A stretch of DNA of 8,943 bases from Acidobacteriota bacterium. Its GTDB lineage: Bacteria > Acidobacteriota > Blastocatellia > Pyrinomonadales > Pyrinomonadaceae. The translations under genes were made by a program, and so were the position numbers. Of the stretch, positions 1 through 5,982 are shown one piece after another; position 1 is the first letter of the stretch, and each line of letters opens with the position of its first letter. The notes beneath the pieces are model-generated. The model was given only the letters and a program-made list of their open reading frames with translations, had not been told where the DNA came from and ran no database searches. The stretch spans positions 1 to 8,943 of the forward strand of contig JACCVS010000782.1 in NCBI GenBank assembly GCA_013698055.1, read 5' to 3'.

Positions 1-1304
1 CGAATGCGGTCGCCTGAGCGCAGGAACCCTGCGGCCAAGACGGCGCTAACATTCAGCTCGCGCCCGGCATCGCGTGGGTCGCGTTCCGTTCCCTGATACT
101 TGATGATAACTGATGATGGGCGCACGACGAGCGATTTGAGCTGCGCGAGTTCCGTAATCACCGCGTCGGCGAGCGAGAATTCATAGAAGCCGGAAGCCGG
201 GTCATTGCTCAGGTTTTTGAAAGGCAGGATGGCGACGCTCTTCTTCTCATCGTCGCCGAGACTCGTCATCGGCGTCCCGTGAATGTCCTGCGAGGTCTGC
301 CTCGCAGGCACGAAGGGCGCTGTCGTCGGTGGAGTTTCCGCACTTGTGATGCTTCGAAACCAGTGCTTGAGCTTGGAGAACGTACCGCCCGTGCCGGGAA
401 GATGGCGCGGCGCGATTGCCTGAGCGTCCTCAACGTAATGAGCGCCGCTTCTGGCCGCGACTTCGCGTTGCGCGCTTTTCAGGTCGTCGCGAAACTCTTC
501 CATCTTCTGGTAACGAGCACCCGGCTCTTTCTGGAGCGCGCGATCAAGGATTTGTTGCAGGCGAGGCGGAACGACATCCTTCCGCATCTCTGCGAGCGGC
601 GTCGGCTGAGCATGAATAACTGCGTGGCGCACATCCACGCTCGTCTGGCCCTGAAAAGGCCAGATGCCCGTCAGCATTTCGTAGAGTAGAACACCCGTCG
701 AAAAGATGTCGGCGCGTTTGTCCACGCGGTCGCCGCGCGCCTGCTCCGGCGCGGCATACGTTGCCGTTCCATAAGGCACGCCGATCTCCGTCAGCTCCGT
801 ATGATGAATGCCTTCGCTGCGCGCCGCGTCTTCGTCAAGCAGCTTGGCGAGGCCGAAGTCCAGCACCTTCGCCTGTCCCGCGTCGTTGACCATCACATTT
901 CCGGCTTTGATGTCACGATGAATGACACCTTTGGCGTGTGCGGAGGCTAACGCATCCGCGACCTGAATGGCGATGGAGAGCGCGCTTTTCATTTCGAGCG
1001 GGCGACCGTTGACGAGTTGTCGAATGGTGCGCCCTTCGATGTGCTGCATGGCGATGAAATGAACACCGCCCGCTTCGCCCAGATCAAAGATGGTGCAGAT
1101 GTTCGGATGATCGAGAGATGAGGCAAGACGTGCTTCACGCTCAAAGCGCTTGAGGTTAGCTTCCTTGACAGTCAATTCGGGCGGCAGGACTTTGATGACA
1201 ACGTTACGACCGAGCTTCGTGTCAACGGCTTTATAAACTTCTCCCTGTCCGCCCGAGCCGAGCTTTTCGAGAATGCGATAATTATCCAGCGTTGCGCCGA
1301 TCAT
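1..1304 (-). CDS. Ser/Thr protein kinase with TolB-like domain (C-terminus outside window)
   Basis: A Hanks-type kinase that would phosphorylate Ser/Thr of unknown targets. Reading the minus strand from the ATG at 1304 gives 434 residues open to the window edge. Visible motifs are the glycine loop G16-S-G-G-Q-G21, the ATP-anchoring K38 (V-I-K), the helix-C glutamate E57, the catalytic loop H129-R-D-I-K-A-G-N136, D149-F-G, A185-P-E, and the structural D199, G204 and R264. All catalytic residues are present and it is an RD kinase. Residues about 280-350 form a linker with no membrane segment visible. From about 355 (KKSVAILPFKNLSNDP) the sequence resembles the TolB-like N-terminal domain found in cyclase- and kinase-linked proteins. 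In that family TPR repeats often follow, which would lie outside the window. The upstream sequence TAACTCTCC has no good ribosome-binding site, but the start matches the usual kinase N-terminus. No other frame here is convincing. Confidence 0.93.
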   Translation of the reverse strand, partial: MIGATLDNYRILEKLGSGGQGEVYKAVDTKLGRNVVIKVLPPELTVKEANLKRFEREARLASSLDHPNICTIFDLGEAGGVHFIAMQHIEGRTIRQLVNGRPLEMKSALSIAIQVADALASAHAKGVIHRDIKAGNVMVNDAGQAKVLDFGLAKLLDEDAARSEGIHHTELTEIGVPYGTATYAAPEQARGDRVDKRADIFSTGVLLYEMLTGIWPFQGQTSVDVRHAVIHAQPTPLAEMRKDVVPPRLQQILDRALQKEPGARYQKMEEFRDDLKSAQREVAARSGAHYVEDAQAIAPRHLPGTGGTFSKLKHWFRSITSAETPPTTAPFVPARQTSQDIHGTPMTSLGDDEKKSVAILPFKNLSNDPASGFYEFSLADAVITELAQLKSLVVRPSSVIIKYQGTERDPRDAGRELNVSAVLAAGFLRSGDRI

Positions 1305-1453
1305 GGAGAGTTATATTTAACTCCGAACCGCACATTACCGCAACTGTTAATAATTGATGAGAGATAACTACTTAGCGCCTGTGCATCTTTCGTATGAAAC
1401 TTTCTCTCACACAAAAAATGCACAGGCGCTAAAAGAACTGGCTTAAAAACAAT
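1305..1453. other. Intergenic region between kinase and oligopeptidase B
   Basis: This 149-base AT-richer gap lies between two minus-strand genes. It holds the inverted repeat at 1372-1432 and must contain the kinase's leader. No clear -35/-10 pair for the kinase could be picked with confidence. Confidence 0.6.
1372..1432. repeat. Perfect 15-bp inverted repeat with 31-nt loop
   Basis: TTAGCGCCTGTGCAT at 1372-1386 is the exact reverse complement of ATGCACAGGCGCTAA at 1418-1432, separated by 31 bases. It lies 22 bases past the oligopeptidase B stop and upstream of the kinase. There is no T-run at the stem base on either strand (GTAG on the minus side, AAGAAC on the plus side), so it is not a standard intrinsic terminator. 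The sharp ends suggest either a processing hairpin or a small non-autonomous element. No adjacent target-site duplication is seen. Confidence 0.8.
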
Positions 1454-3589
1454 CTAATTCGTCAGCCCGAACTGGTTGAGCATGAACGCATAGTTGAATG
1501 CCACTTCTTTGAGATAGTCGTAGCGACCCGAAGAGCCGCCATGTCCTGCGCCCATGTTGGTCTTTAGCAGCAACAGGTTGTTATCCGTCTTCATTGCGCG
1601 GAGCTTGGCGGCAAACTTCGCGCCTTCCCAGTATGGAACCTGGCTGTCGTTCAAGGAGACCTTGATGAGCATCGTCGGGTAATTCTGAGCCTTGATGTTG
1701 TCGTAAGGCGAGTAGGTCTTCATGTACTCGAACGCGGCCTTCTCATTCGGATTGCCCCATTCGATGTACTCGCTCGTCGTCAAAGGTAATGTCGCGTCGA
1801 GCATCGTGTTGACGACATCAACGAACGGAACTTCGGCGATGACAGCTTTGAACAAGTCCGGGCGCATATTGGCCACAGCGCCGACGAGGAGTCCTCCCGC
1901 GCTCCCGCCCTGAATGATGAGGCGATCCGGCGACGTATATTTCGCCTTGATGAGATGCTCAGCAGAGGCGATGAAGTCCATGAAGGTGTTTTTCTTCATC
2001 ATCATACGCCCTGCCTCGCGCCATTCTTCGCCAAGCTCGCCGCCGCCACGTATATGTGCGATGGCATAGACGGCACCACGATCTAACAGGCTCAGGCGGT
2101 TCGAAGAGAAGTTCGGCGTCATGGACGCACCGTAAGAGCCGTAGCCGTAAAGCAAGAGTGGATTCTTGCCATCCAGCTTAGTGCCCTTCTTGTAGACAAT
2201 CGAGATCGGAATTCGTGTGCCGTCGGAAGCAGTGGCGAAAATCCGCTCGGACAGGTAGTTCGCTTTATCAAAGCCGCCCGGAACTTCCGTCTGCTTGAGC
2301 AGCGTGCGCGCCTTCGTGTCCATGTCATAGTCGAAAACCGAATTAGGCGTCACGAGCGATTGATAGCCGAAGCGCAGGGTCTTCGTATTGAATTCGCGAT
2401 TGGTGCTGACGAACGCCGTGTAGACGGGTTCGGGAAAGTCCACGCGGTGCGACTTGTTGGTTTTCAAATCAACGATTCGCACATGTTGCAATCCGCCTTC
2501 GAGTTCAGAGACAACCAGGTGATTGGCGAAGAGATCAATATCATCGAGCTTGATCGCCGGGCGATGCGCGATTGTTTCTTTCCAGTTCTTTTTCTGAGGG
2601 TCTGAGACGGGCGCGGTGACGAGGCGGAAATTCTTCGCCCCCTGATTCGTGCGAATGTAGAAAAGGCCGTTGCGATGGTCAACCGAATATTCATGGTCGG
2701 CCTCGCGCGGCAGGATGACTTTCGGAGCATCCATCGGCTTATCCGCCGGGATGTAGCGATATTCGGTTGAGGTCTTGCTTGCCGAGACAATGAAAATCAT
2801 CTTCCGGTCGCGCGTGCGCCCCCCGTAAACGTCGAACAACTCGTCCTTGTCTTCGTAAACGAGGTCAAACTTGTCTGTTCCGATTGTATGGCGGAAAAAC
2901 TTATCCGAGCGTTTGGTCGTGGCATCTTCCGTCGAATAGAAGATGGTCTTGTTATCGTTGGCCCACATGACGGAGCCGACTCTTTCGATCTTTTCGGGAA
3001 GAAGCTGGCCGGTTCTGAGGTCTTTAATCTGGAGCGTGTACTGGCGATAGCCGGTCGTGTCGGTCGAATAGGCCAGATAGTTTCCATCATCGCTGACGGC
3101 GTAGGCTGCGAGTCCCAGATACTTCAAGCCCTTCGCCATCTCGTTCATGTCGAGCGTGATCTCTTCTTTCGCTTCAACGGTCTTTGGCTTACGTGCATAG
3201 ATCGGGTACTGCATTCCCTGTACGGTGCGCGAATAGTAGAAGTGACCGCCCTCGCGGTAGGGAACGTTCTCTTCAGTTTCCTTGTTGTGGCCGACCATCT
3301 CTTTGTAGAGCGCGGCCTGCATGGCTTCGGTCGGCTTCATCACGGAGTCCGTATAAGCGTTCTCGGCTTCGAGATAGGCAGTGACTTCCGGGTTCGTCTT
3401 CTCGCGCAGCCAGAAATAATTATCAATTAGCGACTCGCCGTGGATTGTTGTTGTCTTGGGAATCTTTTTTGCCATAGGTGGTGGAGGGCTGACCAGTTTG
3501 TTCTGAGCGATGGCGACTGAAGCCAAAGGGGAGAGCAGCGTCGCGGCGGCCAGAGTGTAGAGGGCGAATTTTTTTAAGGGTCTTTTCAT
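1454..3589 (-). CDS. ptrB: Oligopeptidase B (S9A serine peptidase), exported
   Basis: A prolyl-oligopeptidase-family endopeptidase that cleaves short peptides after Lys or Arg (family knowledge, EC 3.4.21.83). It has 711 residues from the ATG at 3589. That start has the ribosome-binding site AGAAGG about 7 bases upstream and begins a signal peptide: MKRPLKK, a hydrophobic core, and likely cleavage after A26-I-A28. A longer frame opens at 3691, but its extra 34 residues look like leader sequence. A beta-propeller occupies roughly residues 100-440 and the alpha/beta hydrolase the rest. The triad is S563 (GGSAGG), D648 (NDSQVP) and H683 (AGHGG), with the same 85- and 35-residue spacings as E. 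coli S532/D617/H652 (recalled). Export to the periplasm contrasts with the cytosolic enterobacterial enzyme. E607 matches the first S1-pocket glutamate, while the second is I609. The gene lies downstream of the glutaredoxin-like gene but is separated from it by a likely terminator. Confidence 0.96.
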   Translation of the reverse strand: MKRPLKKFALYTLAAATLLSPLASVAIAQNKLVSPPPPMAKKIPKTTTIHGESLIDNYFWLREKTNPEVTAYLEAENAYTDSVMKPTEAMQAALYKEMVGHNKETEENVPYREGGHFYYSRTVQGMQYPIYARKPKTVEAKEEITLDMNEMAKGLKYLGLAAYAVSDDGNYLAYSTDTTGYRQYTLQIKDLRTGQLLPEKIERVGSVMWANDNKTIFYSTEDATTKRSDKFFRHTIGTDKFDLVYEDKDELFDVYGGRTRDRKMIFIVSASKTSTEYRYIPADKPMDAPKVILPREADHEYSVDHRNGLFYIRTNQGAKNFRLVTAPVSDPQKKNWKETIAHRPAIKLDDIDLFANHLVVSELEGGLQHVRIVDLKTNKSHRVDFPEPVYTAFVSTNREFNTKTLRFGYQSLVTPNSVFDYDMDTKARTLLKQTEVPGGFDKANYLSERIFATASDGTRIPISIVYKKGTKLDGKNPLLLYGYGSYGASMTPNFSSNRLSLLDRGAVYAIAHIRGGGELGEEWREAGRMMMKKNTFMDFIASAEHLIKAKYTSPDRLIIQGGSAGGLLVGAVANMRPDLFKAVIAEVPFVDVVNTMLDATLPLTTSEYIEWGNPNEKAAFEYMKTYSPYDNIKAQNYPTMLIKVSLNDSQVPYWEGAKFAAKLRAMKTDNNLLLLKTNMGAGHGGSSGRYDYLKEVAFNYAFMLNQFGLTN

Positions 3590-3725
3590 ATTGTTACCTT
3601 CTTCGGTGAAAAATTGAAAGTGTTGACTTGAGACCGCGTCCGGCAAAAGCGGAGACAGAGAGTCGCTTGAACGGCGAACCTGCTTATTCAATTACCTTCA
3701 GGAACTTGATATACGCATGAATCGG

Positions 3726-3757
3726 AAAAATTGTTCGCGAGAGCGCACGGCCCCGCG
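3726..3757 (-). terminator. Probable intrinsic terminator after glutaredoxin-like gene
   Basis: Reading the minus strand, CGCGGGG (3757-3751) can pair with TCTCGCG (3742-3736), seven pairs including two G-T wobbles, with an eight-base loop. The sequence AACAATTTTT follows. It starts directly after the TAA at 3758-3760. A competing pairing ACGGTTC (3772-3766) with GGGCCGT (3753-3747) uses part of the same stem, so the two structures exclude each other. Confidence 0.5.
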
Positions 3758-3775
3758 TTAGTCATGAACCGTTCA
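3758..3775 (-). other. Candidate UGA (selenocysteine) recoding site
   Basis: The glutaredoxin-like frame ends ...K-P-P-R-G, then TGA (3775-3773), ACG GTT CAT GAC, then TAA (3760-3758). Read-through would give a 78-residue protein with residue 74 as selenocysteine near the C-terminus. A short hairpin CGCG-GGGCCG-TGCG (3757-3744) puts a G-starting six-base loop 19 bases after TGA. This fits the loose bacterial SECIS rules I know (loop with an early G, 16-37 bases from UGA), but the region is GC-rich and a match by chance is easy. A plain TGA stop is the alternative. Confidence 0.35.
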
Positions 3776-3994
3776 ACCGCGTGGAGGCTTCCCCCAGCCC
3801 GAGCCGAGATACTCGCCGTCTTCGACGATGCACGGCACGGTCGGATCATTATCCGAAAAAGCGAACATCTCTTTGCGCCGCGCGAGGTCGTTCTGCGCGT
3901 CATAATCCGTAAACGCGACGCCTTGCGTGGTGTAGTAATCGCGCGCCTGCTGGCAATAAGGACATCCCGGCTTCGTGTAAATGACAACTGACAT
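3773..3994 (-). CDS. Glutaredoxin-like protein with CPYC motif (possible C-terminal selenoprotein)
   Basis: A small thioredoxin-fold redox protein, expected to reduce disulfides or glutathionylated proteins in the cytoplasm. It has 73 residues up to TGA. The ATG at 3994 has a strong AGGAG eight bases upstream. Visible features are the redox motif C11-P-Y-C14 after the first beta strand (SVVIYTKPG) and the cis-proline motif T52-V-P54. The tail E61-Y-L-G-S-G-W-G replaces the usual Gly-Gly strand, and the final helix of typical glutaredoxins (75-90 residues) is missing. I recall a described glutaredoxin-like group, Uxx-star, with selenocysteine two residues before the stop. Here four residues would follow the TGA, so it is similar but not a textbook member. 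If read through, the gene spans 3758-3994. A divergent gene cluster starts at 4209. The frame at 3688-4014 on the same strand is a shadow. Confidence 0.85.
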   Translation of the reverse strand: MSVVIYTKPGCPYCQQARDYYTTQGVAFTDYDAQNDLARRKEMFAFSDNDPTVPCIVEDGEYLGSGWGKPPRG

Positions 3995-4057
3995 AGCTTT
4001 TTCTCCTGTGTCACGCTAGTTTAGCAAAAAGCAGGATGAAAAGCAGGGAGGGAAGGC

Positions 4058-4152
4058 GAAGGGATGAGGGATGAGGGATGAGGGATGAAAGGAAAGCTCT
4101 AATATCTTGAATGCTTTTACTTCATCCCTCATCCCTCATCCCTCATCCCTTC
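4058..4152. repeat. Heptamer array forming a perfect 32-bp inverted repeat
   Basis: Four tandem GGGATGA units (4061-4088) face four tandem TCATCCC units (4122-4149). With flanking GAA/A and T/TTC the arms (4058-4089 and 4121-4152) are exact reverse complements over 32 bases, separated by a 31-base AT-rich loop (4090-4120). It sits between two divergent gene starts, so it is not a terminator of either. A unit of seven bases cannot keep a reading frame, and none is seen. It resembles the heptanucleotide short tandem repeats known from some bacterial genomes, or a dispersed palindromic element. Confidence 0.9.
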
Positions 4153-4153
4153 A

Positions 4154-4162
4154 TGCTATACT
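4154..4162 (+). promoter_or_regulatory. Extended -10 promoter for the [2Fe-2S]/GntR genes
   Basis: TGCTATACT (TGn at 4154-4156, TATACT at 4157-4162) matches an extended sigma-70 -10 element. It lies 46 bases before the ATG at 4209. The -35 position (about 4134-4139) falls inside the TCATCCC repeats and is poor, which is common for extended -10 promoters. It starts two bases after the inverted repeat, so repeat copy number or structure could influence it. Confidence 0.5.
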
Positions 4163-4208
4163 CCCCACGCTTTACAGAGCTTCTTAAGGTTGGAGCCGGC
4201 TTGCCCTA

Positions 4209-4514
4209 ATGATGGACAGCGACCTTCTCGACCCATACGAGGAATTGGTCTCAATCGAAATCCTGGGACATCGAGTCGAAGTCCCGGAGAACAATCGGCT
4301 GCTCAGATGTTTTCAGTTTCTTTCGATGCGCACGATCTCTTACGGGGATTTCTGCTGGAACGGCGACTGCACAAACTGCCAAATCTGGTATCACCGCGAA
4401 GGACAGACCGAAGGCGACGACAAGCCCGCGCTTTCGTGTCGCACGAACGTCTCGGAAGGCATGGTCATCACACGTCTCAGCCGGTTCGTCGAGTTGGAAG
4501 GAATTAACAAGTAA
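4209..4514 (+). CDS. Small [2Fe-2S] ferredoxin-like protein
   Basis: A 101-residue single-domain protein, probably a soluble electron carrier. The cluster ligands are likely C49, C54, C57 and C77: F-C49-W-N-G-D-C54-T-N-C57, then A-L-S-C77-R-T-N-V-S-E-G-M. The C-x4-C-x2-C arrangement followed by a (L/A)-C-(R/L)-T-x-V-x-E-G-M stretch resembles the 2Fe-2S modules of the fumarate reductase and amine-oxidase small-subunit type more than plant ferredoxin, but with a longer gap (19 residues) before the fourth cysteine. There is one further cysteine, C34. Adjacent ATG codons at 4209 and 4212 are both possible starts. GGAG at 4192-4195 is somewhat far, and AAGG lies at 4186-4189. The next gene begins nine bases after the stop, suggesting one transcript. 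Partner enzymes are not visible nearby. Confidence 0.85.
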   Translation: MMDSDLLDPYEELVSIEILGHRVEVPENNRLLRCFQFLSMRTISYGDFCWNGDCTNCQIWYHREGQTEGDDKPALSCRTNVSEGMVITRLSRFVELEGINK

Positions 4515-4523
4515 GCGTCAAAG

Positions 4524-4796
4524 ATGAGCGAAAAGATAGACATTCAAATTGGCGACCGCACATTGAAAGGCCCCATCTACGCGCAGGTGCGCGAGCAGAT
4601 CGAAACATACATCAATAATAAACAGGTGGTGTCCGGTGAAGCTCTGCCTTCACCGGCGGCGCTGGCACAACAACTCTCGATAGATAAGGGTGAGATTCAG
4701 CGCGCCTATTTTGAATTGGAGAGGGCTGGATTGGTGAAGAAAAAAACAGGGCGTGATTTTCTCGGTAAAGAGAAGACGACTTACTTCGTTGGTTGA
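4524..4796 (+). CDS. Minimal GntR-type winged-helix DNA-binding protein
   Basis: This 90-residue protein consists almost wholly of a GntR winged-helix domain. PIYAQVREQIETYI (17-30) is helix 1. G38-E-A-L-P-S-P-A-A-L-A-Q-Q-L-S (38-52) is the typical LPS-x-x-x-LA-x-x-L turn. D54-K-G-E-I-Q-R-A-Y-F-E-L-E-R-A-G-L70 is the recognition helix region, and V71-K-K-K-T-G-R-D-F-L leads into the wing. No effector domain follows. Even the short YtrA-type members usually carry about 30-40 more residues, so ligand sensing would have to be absent or unusual. It is probably a DNA-binding repressor or activator, plausibly of its own operon, whose promoter region holds a large palindrome (inference). The ribosome-binding site is weak, and it may be translationally coupled to the [2Fe-2S] gene nine bases upstream. 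Confidence 0.88.
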   Translation: MSEKIDIQIGDRTLKGPIYAQVREQIETYINNKQVVSGEALPSPAALAQQLSIDKGEIQRAYFELERAGLVKKKTGRDFLGKEKTTYFVG

Positions 4797-4817
4797 TTCT
4801 TTCAGGCTCAGAAAAAG

Positions 4818-4853
4818 ATGAGGGCAGGCAAGCCCTTCGATGCCTGCCCTCAT
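4818..4853. terminator. Bidirectional intrinsic terminator between convergent genes
   Basis: ATGAGGGCAGGCA (4818-4830) and TGCCTGCCCTCAT (4841-4853) form a perfect 13-bp stem with a ten-base loop. It begins 22 bases past the GntR stop and ends 32 bases before the stop of the convergent minus-strand gene. On the minus strand it is followed by CTTTTTC, a good T-run. On the plus strand only TTT (4853-4855) follows. It probably serves both genes. Confidence 0.85.
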
Positions 4854-4884
4854 TTCCGGCAATGACCGACCTCAACTCCACAAG

Positions 4885-5292
4885 CTAATCTCTGCGGGCG
4901 TTGCGGCGGTCACGCCGATAATCGCGGACATCCAGGCGACGGTCGCGGGAGTCCGAACGAACTTCACGATGATCTCCGCGCAATTCGCGACGATCCGCTC
5001 TGATCTCACGACGGTCTGCGCGCAACTCCGCTGGCGAGTCACCATCACGCCTATCCCGGCGATAATCACGCACGTCGGCTTTCAAGTCGCGGCGGTCTGA
5101 GCGAATCTCCTGCCTGTCACCGCGTATCTCTCTTGTATCACCCCTGATTTCCCTGCGATCTGCGCGGAGTTCCCTGCGCTCCTGCGGATCAATATGGCCT
5201 TGCGGGTTCGTGCTTTGAGCCTGCGCTGTGATGCCTAAACTTGCGAGCAGCAGACCCGAAAAGAGCGTGCTGCGGATAATTAACTTTCTCAT
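4885..5292 (-). CDS. Secreted Arg/Asp-rich heptad-repeat protein
   Basis: A 135-residue protein of unknown function. I chose the ATG at 5292: it has GGAGG and AAGG purine runs upstream and opens a signal peptide (MRKLIIRSTLFSGLLLASLG, likely cleavage after A23-Q-A25). An in-frame start at 5364 would add 24 unlikely residues. After a short linker the mature protein is almost entirely seven-residue repeats of the form D-R-R-E-(I/L)-R-(A/G/S), in two blocks (about residues 38-82 and 88-135). Both blocks end with D-V-R-D-Y-R-R-D-R-R. Alternating Arg with Asp/Glu and one hydrophobic residue per heptad suggest a highly charged helix or weak coiled coil in the periplasm. The 21-base periodicity and block duplication point to growth by internal duplication. 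Similar Arg-rich repeat proteins are, to my knowledge, common in acidobacteria. No enzymatic residues are evident. Confidence 0.85.
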   Translation of the reverse strand: MRKLIIRSTLFSGLLLASLGITAQAQSTNPQGHIDPQERRELRADRREIRGDTREIRGDRQEIRSDRRDLKADVRDYRRDRRDGDSPAELRADRREIRADRRELRGDHREVRSDSRDRRLDVRDYRRDRRNARRD

Positions 5293-5623
5293 CTTTCCTT
5301 TTCCTCCATGACCTTCAAGAAATATTGGTTGAGCAGCGAGCGCATTACGCCGCGCGCCGTTCATCAGTTGTCGCCGAAGGACTGAAGGAAAGAAAACACT
5401 TCACCGTAGATTGCGCGCATACGTGCGCTGCAACCGTCAGGTTTGTATTTAACTTACCCGGACGACCCCTTGCTGCTCTGTTAGACGCGCGTGGCTTGCG
5501 CCCGGACGAAGTTTTTTGCAGGAGTGGTGAGGGACTATCAAAGAGGGTAGCACTATGTAAAGATGGCAAAGAAAAGTAGCCGCATGGTTTCCAGACTAAT
5601 AGACTTACAAACAAATGGAGAGA
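5293..5623. other. Gene-free region upstream of the heptad-repeat gene
   Basis: About 330 bases lie between the minus-strand coiled-coil gene and the minus-strand heptad-repeat gene. Two overlapping frames of 84-89 codons exist (5325-5579 plus, 5345-5614 minus), but their translations have no recognisable pattern and no good ribosome-binding site. The nonamer CCCGGACGA occurs twice (5457-5465 and 5501-5509). A possible ECF-type promoter is listed separately. No RNA gene is recognised. Confidence 0.6.
5481..5513 (-). promoter_or_regulatory. Possible ECF sigma-type promoter for the heptad-repeat gene
   Basis: On the minus strand AACTT (5513-5509) and CGTCTAA (5487-5481) resemble the -35 and -10 elements of sigma-E-like promoters. 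The gap between AACTT and GTCTAA is 22 bases, about six more than usual, which is the main argument against it. It would leave a leader of roughly 180 bases. An envelope-stress promoter would suit an exported product, but this is only suggestive. Confidence 0.22.
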
Positions 5624-5908
5624 TCAAGCCCCGCCGTTTCTCTGTTCGACAAGACGGGTCAGCGTCACAATGGCATCTTCAACACCGGTGATGCGCGCAT
5701 TATGCTCATCTAAGCGGTCAACAACTCGCTCTGATAATTGTGTCAGCGTGACAAATGATTCTTCGAGTCGGCCAATTCTCACAGCATCGGCACGCTGCAC
5801 TTGGTCTGATTTCACTTGAGCATCAGCTAGCGCGTCCACCTTTGCAGATACCTGTGCCAGATTGCTAAGGATGAAATCCATCTGGCCTTGGCGCTCGGCT
5901 TCACTCAT
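5624..5908 (-). CDS. Small coiled-coil protein of unknown function
   Basis: A 94-residue, Cys-free protein with a continuous amphipathic pattern. The stretch from about M10 to V88 (M10-D-F-I-L-S-N-L-A-Q-V, V24-D-A-L-A, I45-G-R-L-E-E-S-F, L55-T-Q-L, V62-V-D-R-L, I73-T-G-V-E-D-A-I-V-T-L) has hydrophobic residues at 3-4 spacing, typical of a parallel coiled-coil or helical-bundle oligomer. There is no signal peptide or membrane segment, so it is probably cytoplasmic. The ATG at 5908 has AGAGGA about six bases upstream. It lies 74 bases downstream of the minus-strand rhodanese and may share its transcript. Similar short proteins of the pattern MSEE..QM.FI...AQ....I are, as I recall, frequent in acidobacterial genomes without known function. 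It could be a scaffold or a toxin/antitoxin-like helper; nothing here decides. Confidence 0.8.
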   Translation of the reverse strand: MSEAERQGQMDFILSNLAQVSAKVDALADAQVKSDQVQRADAVRIGRLEESFVTLTQLSERVVDRLDEHNARITGVEDAIVTLTRLVEQRNGGA

Positions 5909-5982
5909 TTTGCTTCCTCTCTCAATCCACTAAACGCGCGGTCGGTCGGCTCTACTTGTGCGTCTGATCTTTCTAAACATTA

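Noticed and set aside
279..689. Plus-strand frame of 136 codons
   Set aside because: It lies antisense within the kinase gene, whose minus-strand translation carries all the kinase and TolB-like motifs. The plus-strand product has no recognisable pattern.
3590..3691. N-terminal extension of oligopeptidase B (start at 3691)
   Set aside because: The extra 34 residues would bury the signal peptide, and the ATG at 3589 has AGAAGG directly upstream.
3688..4014. Minus-strand 108-codon frame over the glutaredoxin-like gene
   Set aside because: It overlaps the CPYC frame in another register and gives an Arg/Ser-rich product of shadow type. The glutaredoxin frame has the good ribosome-binding site.
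4058..4152. CRISPR-like array
   Set aside because: The units are seven bases with no spacers and the two groups are inverted, so it is a tandem-repeat palindrome.
4840..5100. Plus-strand 86-codon frame
   Set aside because: Antisense shadow of the heptad-repeat gene; its repetitive look is the mirror of the 21-base periodicity.
5325..5614. Overlapping 84- and 89-codon frames on both strands
   Set aside because: Both have low-complexity-like composition and no ribosome-binding site or family pattern. Treated as non-coding.
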